Source: Candidatus Bathyarchaeota archaeon B63 (GTDB taxonomy: Archaea > Thermoproteota > Bathyarchaeia > Bathyarchaeales > DTEX01). Taken from it: a DNA stretch of 8,080 bases. The notes under the pieces are model-generated. The model ran no database searches and was not told where the DNA came from. It saw nothing but the letters and a program-made list of their open reading frames with translations. Shown piece after piece: positions 1 to 6,928 of the stretch (position 1 is the stretch's first letter; each line of letters begins with the position of its first letter). The translations under genes and the position numbers were made by a program. The stretch spans positions 1 to 8,080 of the forward strand of contig LUCF01000034.1 of assembly GCA_001593845.1 (NCBI GenBank), written 5' to 3'.

Positions 1-559
1 GAAGGAGTATCTTCTGGGACTAACAGGCGTCGAGAGTCAGAAGGCCCTATGCTTCTCACCGACCTGTAACATATGCGGCTTCTCCGCTGGGTACTCAGGT
101 CCAGGGGCGAAGACCGTTCTGCCGGCTGAGGCGACGGCGAAGGTTGACTTTAGGCTCGTCGAGGCTCAGAAGCCGGATGTGCTCTTCGAGAGGCTTAAGA
201 GGCACCTGTTGAGAAGCGGCTTCGGAGACATCGAGGTCACCAATCTCGGGGGGTATGAGCCCGCTAGAACCCCGGTTGACGACCCATTCGTGACCCAAGT
301 GATCCGGATTGCGGGGACCGTATATGGCAAGAAGCCTGTTGTCAAGCCTTTGACGGCTGGGACAAGCCCCATCTACGTCGTCAGGAACTGGATGGGGATC
401 CCGGTGGCCTCAGCTGGGGGAGTCGGGCATCCCGGGTCTATGGTTCATGCGCCGAACGAGAATATCCGAATAGAAGACTTCTCCAGGTCGATCAAGTTCG
501 TCGCCGCGCTCATACACTCATACTGGATGAATCCAGCTGGCTCCCATCAAAAGGAGTAG
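1..559 (+). CDS. M20 family metallopeptidase (ArgE/DapE/dipeptidase type), 3' part only
   Basis: The reading frame is open from base 2 to a TAG at 557-559 and gives the last 185 residues of a zinc-dependent hydrolase of the ArgE/DapE/CPG2 group. These enzymes remove an acyl group or amino acid from amide substrates in the cytosol. The visible part contains the motif PTCNICGF followed by a GYSGPG-KTVLPAEA stretch, and then a DFRLV strand typical of the dimerisation domain of M20 dipeptidases. Near the end, the GSMVHAPNE motif (His codon at 446-448) supplies the C-terminal metal-binding histidine of the family. Family members are usually about 400-470 residues, so more than half of the protein, including the other metal ligands, lies left of the window. 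The substrate cannot be told from this part. The gene converges on hypC and is probably not functionally linked to it. A GTG at 179 is an internal codon and not the start, because conserved M20 sequence continues upstream of it. Confidence 0.88.
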   Translation, partial: KEYLLGLTGVESQKALCFSPTCNICGFSAGYSGPGAKTVLPAEATAKVDFRLVEAQKPDVLFERLKRHLLRSGFGDIEVTNLGGYEPARTPVDDPFVTQVIRIAGTVYGKKPVVKPLTAGTSPIYVVRNWMGIPVASAGGVGHPGSMVHAPNENIRIEDFSRSIKFVAALIHSYWMNPAGSHQKE

Positions 560-622
560 GTGCCCGCGATTATCCCGTTACCATGCATGTCTCGTAAATT
601 GCGTGGCGGTTATGATCTGATC
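560..622. other. convergent intergenic gap between the M20 peptidase gene and hypC
   Basis: These 63 bases separate two genes that point at each other, so both transcripts should end here or within the opposite gene's tail. I see no clear hairpin and no long T-run on either strand. The best T-rich stretch for the plus-strand transcript (CTCTTTTAG, about 630-638) already lies inside the end of hypC. No terminator is called. Confidence 0.5.
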
Positions 623-841
623 CTATTCCTCTTTTAGGATCTCGTTCCAGATACGTATCGTCTCCTTGGCCATCTCCTCATCTATAACTTGGATCGCGTA
701 GCCGGCGTGAACCAGGACGTAATCGCCTACCTTAGCATCTACGAGCATTATATTGACCTCTCTGGAGACTCCCCTCCCGAAGTCAACCTCAGCCTTTCCG
801 TCCTTCACCCTCAGGATCCTCGCGGGGATCGCCAAGCACAT
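623..841 (-). CDS. hypC: hydrogenase maturation chaperone HypC
   Basis: This 72-residue protein belongs to the HypC/HupF/HybG family of cytosolic chaperones. They bind HypD and the immature large subunit of NiFe hydrogenase and carry the Fe(CN)2CO unit. The N-terminus reads MCLAIPARI. Cys2, which becomes the first residue after Met removal, is the essential iron-binding ligand of the family. Further marks are the VDFGRGVSREV strand and the GDYVLVHAGYAI motif, with His45 in the position of the conserved HypC histidine. The frame also opens three codons upstream with a TTG at 848-850, but that start would bury the essential Cys2, so I chose the ATG at 839-841. The ribosome site is weak: only GGTTGATT lies just upstream. 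The gene is the last of a hycI-hypF-hypC series, 52 bases after hypF. Length and motifs are normal for the family. Confidence 0.96.
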   Translation of the reverse strand: MCLAIPARILRVKDGKAEVDFGRGVSREVNIMLVDAKVGDYVLVHAGYAIQVIDEEMAKETIRIWNEILKEE

Positions 842-893
842 GCCAATCAACCGTTATGAATACTGTATTAGTCCTCCTCGATATCTGTTATGG

Positions 894-3170
894 TCAATGG
901 TGGTGAAGCCCAGCCACGACGGCCTGGCCGAATGATAACCCGCCATCCCCAGGTGGGACAGCTTCGTTCACGAAGAAGCTGAGGCCGGATGACTCGACGG
1001 CCCTTCGGATCTCAGAGACGATGATCTCGTTATACGCAACTCCGCCGGAGAACCCTACAGCCCCAACGCCTAATTCATCAGCCTTCTCAACAGCGAGCAT
1101 AGCTAGGCCCCTCGCCAGGTAGAGATGCGTTGATAATGCAAGGTCCTCGGTTCGAAGCTTCTCCCTATTCTCGAAGACCTCCAAGATTAGGCTGGTGGTC
1201 TCGAGGACATCCCCATCGAGCGCCGGGTTCAATTTCAAGACGTCTCTACCCCGCATCGCTGAGGACTCGAGCTTCATCGCCGGCTCCCCCTCGTATGTAC
1301 GCTCGTAGCATACTCCGAGTATGGCGGCCGCGGCGTCTAGGATCCTACCGCAGCTAGTCGTCTGTATGCTCCTCTTCCTTCCTAGCTGATTCAGGATCAC
1401 GTTTACCTCGGCTTCCCCATGCGGGAACACATCAGCATGGCGCATCAACCAATCGTCTACATCAGCATGCCCGTAGAGGACGCCGGCTGCAAATCTGAGG
1501 GGGAAACGCGTGGCCAGATCTCCCCCGACAAGCGGCTGCTTCTGGAGATGCCCGACCCGCTTGAATCCCACGGATTCTCGGGTGCAGAATAGGATCTCTC
1601 CGCCCCAGGCCTCCCCGTCGAGGCCGTACCCATAGCCGTCGCAGCAGATCCCTATCATCTCCTCGACGTCATGCTCCGCCATCAAGCTGGCTATGTGGGC
1701 ATGGTGATGCTGCACCTGGAATATTTGGCATCCCATAATGTCTGCGAGGTGCTTTGCGAGGTTCGTCGTCGTGAACTTGGGGTGTAGATCGCACGCTACG
1801 ACCTCAACTTCGCTGTTTGTGAGGCGGATGAGGTGCCGGCTTGCTTGCTCCAGGAAGTCCCTCGTCTCTATATTCTCCACGTCGCCTATATGCTGGGATA
1901 TGAAGGCCTTGTCCCTAAGCAGGATGCACGCTGTGTTGTTGAGCTCCCCGCCCAATCCCAAGACGCATCTCCTAATCTTCTCCTTGAGTATCACGGGGGA
2001 AGGCGCGTACCCACGGGACCTCCTTATGAGGGCCTGCTTATCCATGTGAACCCGCACTACGGAGTCGTCGCATCTATGGGCTATCCGCCTGTTATGTAGT
2101 AGGAAGTAGTCGACCGTCCTGCTCAGCCTCCTCAGCGCCTCGCTGTCCTCCTTTATTATCGGCTGATTCGGCGGGTTACCACTCGTCATGACAAACGCGG
2201 GGTCCCCAACATCATCGAAGAGCATGTAATGAAGCCCGGTGTACGGAAGCATGACCCCTACGTTGTGGAGGCCAGGCGAGATCATATCCGACAGGTAATA
2301 ATCATCGCTCTTCCTCAGCAGGACGATCGGCCTCATATAAGACTTGAGGAGCTCCCTCTCCTTCGGCGTCACCTCGGCGAAGGTCTCCACGGCCTCGATG
2401 CTGCGGGCCATTACCGCGAAGGGCTTCTGCCTCCTATGCTTCGCCCTCCTAAGCCTGATCAGTGGCTCCTCGAGGAGCGTTGAGGAGGCCAAGTGAAACC
2501 CCCCATACCCCTTGATAGCGATGACGGAGCCCTCTGAGAGGAGCCTCCCAGCCTCCCTGATTGGGTCTCCGCAATCCACAGGCTCACCGCCTCTGGTCGT
2601 CAGGTAGGCCCTCGGCCCGCATTTGGGGCATGCGACTGTCTGGGCATGGAACCTCCTGTTAAGCGGGTTGGAATACTCATCCCGGCAGAAGCTGCACATC
2701 GGGAAGTCCCGCATCGTCGTGTTCTCCCTATCGTAGGGGAGCTTCTCGATTATCGTGTACCTCGGTCCGCAGTTGGTGCACGTTATGAAGAAATAATCAT
2801 GCCTAGGGTCCCCTGGGTCTCTGAGCTCCCTCAAGCACTCTTCGCATATCGATACATCCGGAGGGATGACGGACCCCGAAAGTTCAGATTCCCCGGTGCT
2901 CCTATAGATCTCGAATCTCTCATGCTGAGGCTCGCCTTCCAGATGCTCCGTGATTATCTCGTAGATTCGGGCCAGAGGCGGCTTCTTCACCTTGAGGTCC
3001 CGCATAAACCTCCGGATGCTCACTTCTCCGCCTTCTATGAGTATCTCTACCCCGGCGTCGCCGCGGTTTCTGACGTAGCCTGAGAGTCCATTCTCAGCTG
3101 CTATTCTATAGATGAAGGGGCGGAAACCTACCCCTTGAACTATCCCCCTGATCCGTAACCTCAGACGCAA
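894..3170 (-). CDS. hypF: carbamoyltransferase HypF (NiFe hydrogenase maturation)
   Basis: This is a full-length HypF of 758 residues. It converts carbamoyl phosphate and ATP to carbamoyl adenylate and passes the carbamoyl group to the C-terminal cysteine of HypE, where it becomes thiocyanate and then the cyanide ligands of the NiFe site. The domains run in the family order. Residues 1-90 form an acylphosphatase domain with VQGVGFR at 11-17 and Asn35. Eight zinc cysteines follow at 109/112, 131/134, 159/162 and 181/184, with the exact 18-24-18 spacing of HypF. About 205-390 is a YrdC-like nucleotide-binding domain. About 400-755 is a Kae1-like domain with the metal motif HHHAH at 488-492. The start is a TTG at 3168-3170. 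No ATG lies in frame between it and an upstream stop, the product then begins exactly where the acylphosphatase domain should, and a GGGAG sits 9 bases upstream. The protein ends in HHH, encoded in the genome. It lies 41 bases after the hycI-like gene and 52 before hypC. Confidence 0.97.
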   Translation of the reverse strand: MRLRLRIRGIVQGVGFRPFIYRIAAENGLSGYVRNRGDAGVEILIEGGEVSIRRFMRDLKVKKPPLARIYEIITEHLEGEPQHERFEIYRSTGESELSGSVIPPDVSICEECLRELRDPGDPRHDYFFITCTNCGPRYTIIEKLPYDRENTTMRDFPMCSFCRDEYSNPLNRRFHAQTVACPKCGPRAYLTTRGGEPVDCGDPIREAGRLLSEGSVIAIKGYGGFHLASSTLLEEPLIRLRRAKHRRQKPFAVMARSIEAVETFAEVTPKERELLKSYMRPIVLLRKSDDYYLSDMISPGLHNVGVMLPYTGLHYMLFDDVGDPAFVMTSGNPPNQPIIKEDSEALRRLSRTVDYFLLHNRRIAHRCDDSVVRVHMDKQALIRRSRGYAPSPVILKEKIRRCVLGLGGELNNTACILLRDKAFISQHIGDVENIETRDFLEQASRHLIRLTNSEVEVVACDLHPKFTTTNLAKHLADIMGCQIFQVQHHHAHIASLMAEHDVEEMIGICCDGYGYGLDGEAWGGEILFCTRESVGFKRVGHLQKQPLVGGDLATRFPLRFAAGVLYGHADVDDWLMRHADVFPHGEAEVNVILNQLGRKRSIQTTSCGRILDAAAAILGVCYERTYEGEPAMKLESSAMRGRDVLKLNPALDGDVLETTSLILEVFENREKLRTEDLALSTHLYLARGLAMLAVEKADELGVGAVGFSGGVAYNEIIVSEIRRAVESSGLSFFVNEAVPPGDGGLSFGQAVVAGLHHH

Positions 3171-3179
3171 ATCAGCATG

Positions 3180-3184
3180 CTCCC
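3180..3184 (-). promoter_or_regulatory. ribosome binding site supporting the TTG start of hypF
   Basis: On the minus strand GGGAG lies 9 bases before the TTG. It supports the non-ATG start of hypF. An ATG at 3176-3178 lies between it and the TTG but is out of frame and stops after five codons (ending at 3161), overlapping the hypF start. Confidence 0.45.
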
Positions 3185-3211
3185 GCAGGATTTACATGAG
3201 AAGCCGTCATC

Positions 3212-3721
3212 TCACCCTCTCCGACGGGCCTCCCTAAGCGTCGAGATTATTATGTCCGCTATCTCCGCTGAAGCCTCTTGAAGCCTCTCGGATAGGCCTT
3301 CCCCAAAATCCAGGGTCTCAGGCTGAATCCCCAAGACCATAACCTCCGCCCCAACGGTCTGTTTGATGAGCCCGGCCATGATGGATAGGGGAAGAGTGTG
3401 AGTCGAGAGGACTAGCCCCCCAATCTCCTCCGCTGGGATGAGCCTTGAAGTTCCGGATTCCCCATTAAGCTGCGCCGCGTCTATCATCAGGACATGGGTA
3501 GGCTTAAACTGTTCTATTCTGCTGAGAAAGTTTTCTGGGGCTGTTTCGCACTTTATAAGCATCACATTCTCTGGGACTCTTCCCTCGAGGTTCTCGATAA
3601 CCGTCAATCCGACAGCATCATCCGTCCTAAGGGGATTCCCGATCCCTAAGACGGCGAGCCTCCTAAATCCGCTCAGCCAAGCGCGGAGACTCTCACGCAG
3701 CCTCAAAGGCCAATCCGTCAT
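3212..3721 (-). CDS. hycI: hydrogenase maturation endopeptidase, HycI/HybD family (peptidase M52)
   Basis: This 169-residue protein is a nickel-recognising endopeptidase that cuts the C-terminal tail from the large-subunit precursor of a NiFe hydrogenase after nickel has been inserted. The family motif GIGNPLRTDDAVG is at 26-38. By comparison with E. coli HycI the metal-binding acids should be Asp35 and Asp81 (in MIDAAQ), and the third ligand His108 in STHTLPLS. The form of these motifs fits the archaeal HycI-like group rather than the HybD or HyaD groups. About 20 residues, including a short helix with RESLRAW, precede the first strand; this is longer than in E. coli HycI. The ATG at 3719-3721 has a good ribosome site 9 bases upstream. 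The gene is first in a series with hypF and hypC, so the three likely act in one maturation pathway. The hydrogenase it serves is not in the window. Confidence 0.92.
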   Translation of the reverse strand: MTDWPLRLRESLRAWLSGFRRLAVLGIGNPLRTDDAVGLTVIENLEGRVPENVMLIKCETAPENFLSRIEQFKPTHVLMIDAAQLNGESGTSRLIPAEEIGGLVLSTHTLPLSIMAGLIKQTVGAEVMVLGIQPETLDFGEGLSERLQEASAEIADIIISTLREARRRG

Positions 3722-3730
3722 CTATCAGCC

Positions 3731-3739
3731 GATCCCCTC
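3731..3739 (-). promoter_or_regulatory. ribosome binding site of the hycI-like gene
   Basis: The minus strand reads GAGGGGATC, matching 8 of 9 positions of GAGGTGATC, the complement of the usual archaeal 16S rRNA 3' end. It lies 9 bases before the ATG at 3721 and supports that start. Confidence 0.55.
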
Positions 3740-3788
3740 TCATCCTCGCAGCATGCACATGGCTTGATGATCAATTTAGACGTGGCAG

Positions 3789-3798
3789 AATATATTTT
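3789..3798 (-). promoter_or_regulatory. TATA-like promoter element for the hycI-hypF-hypC unit
   Basis: The minus strand reads AAAATATATT in the 133-base gap between the AAA-Lon gene and the hycI-like gene. A start about 25 bases downstream, near 3768, would give a leader of roughly 45 bases that includes the ribosome site at 3731-3739. The sequence directly upstream (CTATG) is not a strong purine-rich BRE. The element suggests that the maturation genes can be transcribed separately from the protease operon ahead of them. Confidence 0.45.
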
Positions 3799-3854
3799 CA
3801 TAGCAGAGATGATGGTTCAATCAGCATCGGGCGGCCCCTCAGGGGATGGGGAGG

Positions 3855-6575
3855 CTAGACCGCTTGGGCTGGGAGGCCCTTCCTTAGGCTCCCCATCAAT
3901 TCCTCCTTGGAGGAGAAGCCCAGCAGCACCTCGACCGCCGCCTCAATGAAGGTCTGAACGGGAATTATCGTTATCCCCTTCTCCGTGAGCATCTTCTCAG
4001 TATCGAAGCCCCTCAGCCTCTCATAATTGTACATTGGGATGATCAGCTTCCGAGCGTACCTATCAGACAGCGCAGCCTCTATCTTCCCCATCCCTCTGTA
4101 ATCGAGGCCCCCCACCGGCCAGACCTCTCCCCTAGCGGTGATCGCTCCCGTCATCACAACTGTCGGGTCCACCTCTACATTCAGAAACGCTGAGAGCATC
4201 GCAACTGCGATCGCCAAGCCCGCTGATGGACCGGAGACCGGAGGCCTCGTTATCCCAGAGGCCACCGCCTGCTTCTCCATCCCCTTCGCCGGGGTGACTA
4301 TCTCTATGTAAACGTCGTAGTCCTTGAATCTCCAGTCAGCCATCGAGTTTATATGGATAAACGCGTCCTGCGCGCTGGCGAGTATGCTCTCCCCAGCCTC
4401 GCTCCCGATCACCTGGATCTTACCGGTTCCCCTAGGGTTCACCACAACCTCGATAACCCCGACTAGGCCCCCGAGCTCCCCCCGCTCTCCAAGAGCGATC
4501 AGGCCGTAGCTCTTCCCCACCTCCGGCTTCTGTATCCTGACGGTCTGCTGAACCATCCTCTGCGCCTCTTCTATCGTCTCATCGAATGTCCTCTCCAGCG
4601 CCTTCTCGAAGTGGTATATCCTGAGCGGGTAATTGGAGGGCTCAACCTTTTCGAGCTTCTCTATGAGCCTCTCGTCGTCCCGGCTGATCCCGAGATTCTC
4701 GAAGAGCCTATTGAGGTCGTCCTTGAAGAGCTTCTCTATCTCCATCGTCTTCTGCTCGCCGTACCTCATCGCCTCTATGAGCTTATGGCATGCCTCGAGC
4801 TCCTTAGTCCTAAGCCGATTCGCATCGTCAACGGCGTCAGCTATCTTCCTCGGGCTGAGGATCTTCTTCTCGAATACCTTAAGCACCTCTTCTGGGCTCA
4901 GCTTCTTATCCAGTGCGTCTCTGTATCTCCTTAGATGAACCGTGAGGATCTCGAGCTTCTCAGCCCTGTTCTTCGGGTATGTGAAATTGAAATGCCTAGT
5001 GAATCTCTCAAGTAGGGCGTCGTCAAGTATCTCAAACCTGTTCGTAGCTCCGATGACAACCACGTTCGTCAATGGGGTGAAGCCGTCCATCTCAGTTAAG
5101 AGCTGGGAGACCACCCTGTCCACGACCGGGTCGTGGGTTCCCCTCTTAGGCGCTATCGAGTCTATCTCATCGAAGAATATTATGGCAGGGGCGTTTCTCC
5201 GCGCGTCGGCGAAGATGTCACGTATAGTCTTCTCCGGATCCCCGTATCTCCCCTGAAGTATGGAGGGCCCGTTGATGTTGTAGAACCACACGTCATTCTC
5301 CCCGGCAATCGCCTTCGCTAGGAGAGTCTTACCAGTCCCAGGCGGGCCGTAGAATATGAATCCCTTCGGGGGGAGATAACCAGCCTTAACGGCGAGGTCA
5401 GCGTCGAGTGATAATGAGATCTCCTTGATTATCTCCTCCTTTATCCCGTGGAGTCCCCCCACATCGCTGTACCGTTCTCTCGGGGCGATCCTATTTATGG
5501 ATCTCCTAGCTGCCTCCGTCTTCTCCTGGTACGTGTACGTCTTCAGCTTCCTCGCAGCCGCCCTGAAGTCATCCAGTGTAACCGTCTCCCCGAGCCTCTC
5601 CCTCCTGAACTTTCTCCTCCGGAGCTTAGAGATCAGGCTCTCCTGAATGGGCCTGTACTTCTCATTCATAATTATGTTGAATGCGCTCACTATATCCGCT
5701 GGGGTTAAGCGGGTGTTCCCAACGGCGCGTACTGAGTCCTCAAGAGTCTCCACGATCTCTGTTGGATTTAGCTTCATCCCATACTTCTTGCACTGCCTCT
5801 TGGCTATCTCGAGGAGCATGTTCCTGTTGGTGCTCGCATCAAGGTCGATCGTGCCGACTATCCCTCTCCTCCGAAGGGTCTCAGTTATAGTCTCATACTC
5901 ATTCGTCGATATCAGCAGGAGGCAACGATAACTCTTCTTCTGCAGCTCATCGATCTTCTCCAGGAATACGGTCTGAACCCTCTTCTCCTCCATGCCGACC
6001 TCGGAGGTCGAGGAGAACCTGCTCCCGAAAGCCTGGAACTCATCGATGAGGATGACGCTTGGCTTCTGGAAGGCCTCACTGAAGAAGCTGCCGAGCTGCT
6101 GTGCGCTCCTCCCATACCACATCGTGTAGACATTCTCGGGCTTCAGGGAGGCGTAGCCGACGATCATGCCGTACTTCAAGCCCTCCTCAAAGATCTCTCT
6201 CTGACAGATCTCGGCGAAGAATGTCTTTCCGCTTCCTGAGCTCCCCTTTAAGATGAAGACTTTCGGGGGAGGAACCGGGCAGGCCTTCCTTACTTCTGGA
6301 TCGCGGAATATGTGATAATAGGCGCTCACCAGAATCTTGTTCAGCTCCTTCTCCCTGCCGACAAGGTCATCCTTCGTCGCGGCTGGAAAGTCTGTCCTCT
6401 TACGTATCTTCTTAGCCCGCCTCTCAGCCTCTCTCCTCCTCTTCTCCGGGGGCTTCTGAAGGAACCTCCATAATCTATACTGCCAGCTAGATATGTAGAG
6501 CAGAGGCGAGAACAGCTTCCTCAGCCTCGGCCTCCTGTACCACCACTGATCTGAGAACTCATCTTCCTCGTACAT
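3855..6575 (-). CDS. tandem AAA+ ATPase (CDC48-like) fused to a C-terminal Lon (S16) protease domain
   Basis: This 906-residue protein probably unfolds substrates with two AAA+ modules and cuts them with its own serine protease domain. A basic, aromatic N-terminus (1-65, with a KRRREAERRAKKIRKR stretch) comes first. Module 1 (about 66-345) has Walker A GSSGSGKT at 111-118, Walker B VILIDE at 174-179, an aromatic pore-loop candidate at Trp153/Tyr154 and an Asn sensor in STNE. Module 2 (about 365-590) opens with YSDVGGL as in CDC48/PAN, has GPPGTGKT at 410-417, IIFFDE at 465-470 and ATNRFEILDDALLERF near 510-525. A helical linker leads to the Lon domain (about 685-888) with Ser784 in SGPSAG and Lys831 in GKIEAAL. 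Both AAA glutamates are intact. Unlike archaeal LonB, I see no membrane segment. The frame opens further upstream (to 6671), but I chose the ATG at 6573-6575 because a strong ribosome site precedes it and the upstream extension lies inside the previous gene. It is coupled to a two-helix membrane protein gene 2 bases upstream. Confidence 0.93.
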   Translation of the reverse strand: MYEEDEFSDQWWYRRPRLRKLFSPLLYISSWQYRLWRFLQKPPEKRRREAERRAKKIRKRTDFPAATKDDLVGREKELNKILVSAYYHIFRDPEVRKACPVPPPKVFILKGSSGSGKTFFAEICQREIFEEGLKYGMIVGYASLKPENVYTMWYGRSAQQLGSFFSEAFQKPSVILIDEFQAFGSRFSSTSEVGMEEKRVQTVFLEKIDELQKKSYRCLLLISTNEYETITETLRRRGIVGTIDLDASTNRNMLLEIAKRQCKKYGMKLNPTEIVETLEDSVRAVGNTRLTPADIVSAFNIIMNEKYRPIQESLISKLRRRKFRRERLGETVTLDDFRAAARKLKTYTYQEKTEAARRSINRIAPRERYSDVGGLHGIKEEIIKEISLSLDADLAVKAGYLPPKGFIFYGPPGTGKTLLAKAIAGENDVWFYNINGPSILQGRYGDPEKTIRDIFADARRNAPAIIFFDEIDSIAPKRGTHDPVVDRVVSQLLTEMDGFTPLTNVVVIGATNRFEILDDALLERFTRHFNFTYPKNRAEKLEILTVHLRRYRDALDKKLSPEEVLKVFEKKILSPRKIADAVDDANRLRTKELEACHKLIEAMRYGEQKTMEIEKLFKDDLNRLFENLGISRDDERLIEKLEKVEPSNYPLRIYHFEKALERTFDETIEEAQRMVQQTVRIQKPEVGKSYGLIALGERGELGGLVGVIEVVVNPRGTGKIQVIGSEAGESILASAQDAFIHINSMADWRFKDYDVYIEIVTPAKGMEKQAVASGITRPPVSGPSAGLAIAVAMLSAFLNVEVDPTVVMTGAITARGEVWPVGGLDYRGMGKIEAALSDRYARKLIIPMYNYERLRGFDTEKMLTEKGITIIPVQTFIEAAVEVLLGFSSKEELMGSLRKGLPAQAV

Positions 6576-6577
6576 CT

Positions 6578-6907
6578 TCAGCTCCTCCCCGAAGGAGTGA
6601 ATATCGTGAAGCCATATATCTGATAAGCAATGTAGGCGCTTATCAGCAGCACTATCCCAACGATTGCCCATCTGGAGTATGAGATGACTTCATTCTTACT
6701 CTTAAAGTAAGTATCCAAGAGGGCGAAGGCGTCTATGTAAGCGATCAGCCCCAAGGCCGCTATGAAGATCGCGGAGTTGATGGGGGTTGGGAGGGTAATA
6801 AGATTAGGCGATTGAGATGAACTGTAAATCTCCATTATGATGTTTATCGTCCAGTTCCCGGACCTACGGGAGAATGGGCCATAGAGCTTTATGAAGAAGT
6901 TTTTCAT
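6578..6907 (-). CDS. small protein with two predicted transmembrane helices, function unknown
   Basis: I do not recognise a family for this 109-residue protein. The first 40 residues are polar with some aromatic residues. Two hydrophobic stretches follow: about 45-66 (AIFIAALGLIAYIDAFALL) and about 79-101 (WAIVGIVLLISAYIAYQIYGF). They are separated by a charged loop containing KSKNE, and a short tail ends the protein. A hairpin in the membrane is the simple reading. The ATG at 6905-6907 has only a weak ribosome site (AAGGTCA); Met25 is a possible later start. The gene lies 21 bases after the exported-protein gene and ends 2 bases before the AAA-Lon start, so the three are almost certainly one operon. 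Archaeal LonB carries two membrane helices inside its AAA domain, while the AAA-Lon protein here has none. I infer, without direct proof, that this protein could anchor the protease to the membrane. Confidence 0.72.
   Translation of the reverse strand: MKNFFIKLYGPFSRRSGNWTINIIMEIYSSSQSPNLITLPTPINSAIFIAALGLIAYIDAFALLDTYFKSKNEVISYSRWAIVGIVLLISAYIAYQIYGFTIFTPSGRS
6582..6590 (-). promoter_or_regulatory. strong ribosome binding site of the AAA-Lon gene
   Basis: The minus strand reads GGGGAGGAG six bases before the ATG at 6575. It lies within the last codons of the upstream membrane-protein gene, which stops at 6578-6580. It decides the start of the AAA-Lon gene and suggests that the two genes are translationally coupled. 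Confidence 0.75.
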
Positions 6908-6928
6908 CGTGACCTTATCCCCATAATA

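Noticed and set aside
894..905. His-His-His at the end of HypF as an engineered tag
   Set aside because: Only three histidines, native codons and a normal family C-terminus; natural variation is the simple reading.
1738..2099. Plus-strand open frames of about 90-100 codons
   Set aside because: Antisense to the Kae1-like domain of hypF; composition is low in normal coding character and there is no ribosome site or promoter.
2646..3083. Plus-strand open frame of 145 codons
   Set aside because: It lies wholly within hypF on the opposite strand, where the zinc-finger and acylphosphatase motifs are clear. The product has no recognisable domain.
3835..3845. Possible hairpin CCCC-TCA-GGGG just after the AAA-Lon stop as a terminator
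   Set aside because: The stem is only four pairs and no T-run follows on the minus strand, so it is too weak to call.
3764..3949. Small plus-strand gene across the AAA-Lon / hycI gap
   Set aside because: More than half lies antisense to the AAA-Lon C-terminus, the product is Pro/Gly/Ser-rich, and the gap is better explained by the promoter at 3789-3798.
4611..5321. Several plus-strand frames antisense to the AAA-Lon gene
   Set aside because: They mirror the AAA and linker coding sequence in other frames; the minus-strand product has complete motifs throughout.
5912..6133. Second minus-strand frame of 73 codons inside the AAA-Lon gene
   Set aside because: Ser/Arg-rich out-of-frame reading of the first AAA module, with no sign of being translated.
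6576..6671. N-terminal extension of the AAA-Lon protein by 32 residues from an ATG at 6671
   Set aside because: The extension lies inside the two-helix membrane-protein gene, and the ATG at 6575 has a strong ribosome site at 6582-6590.
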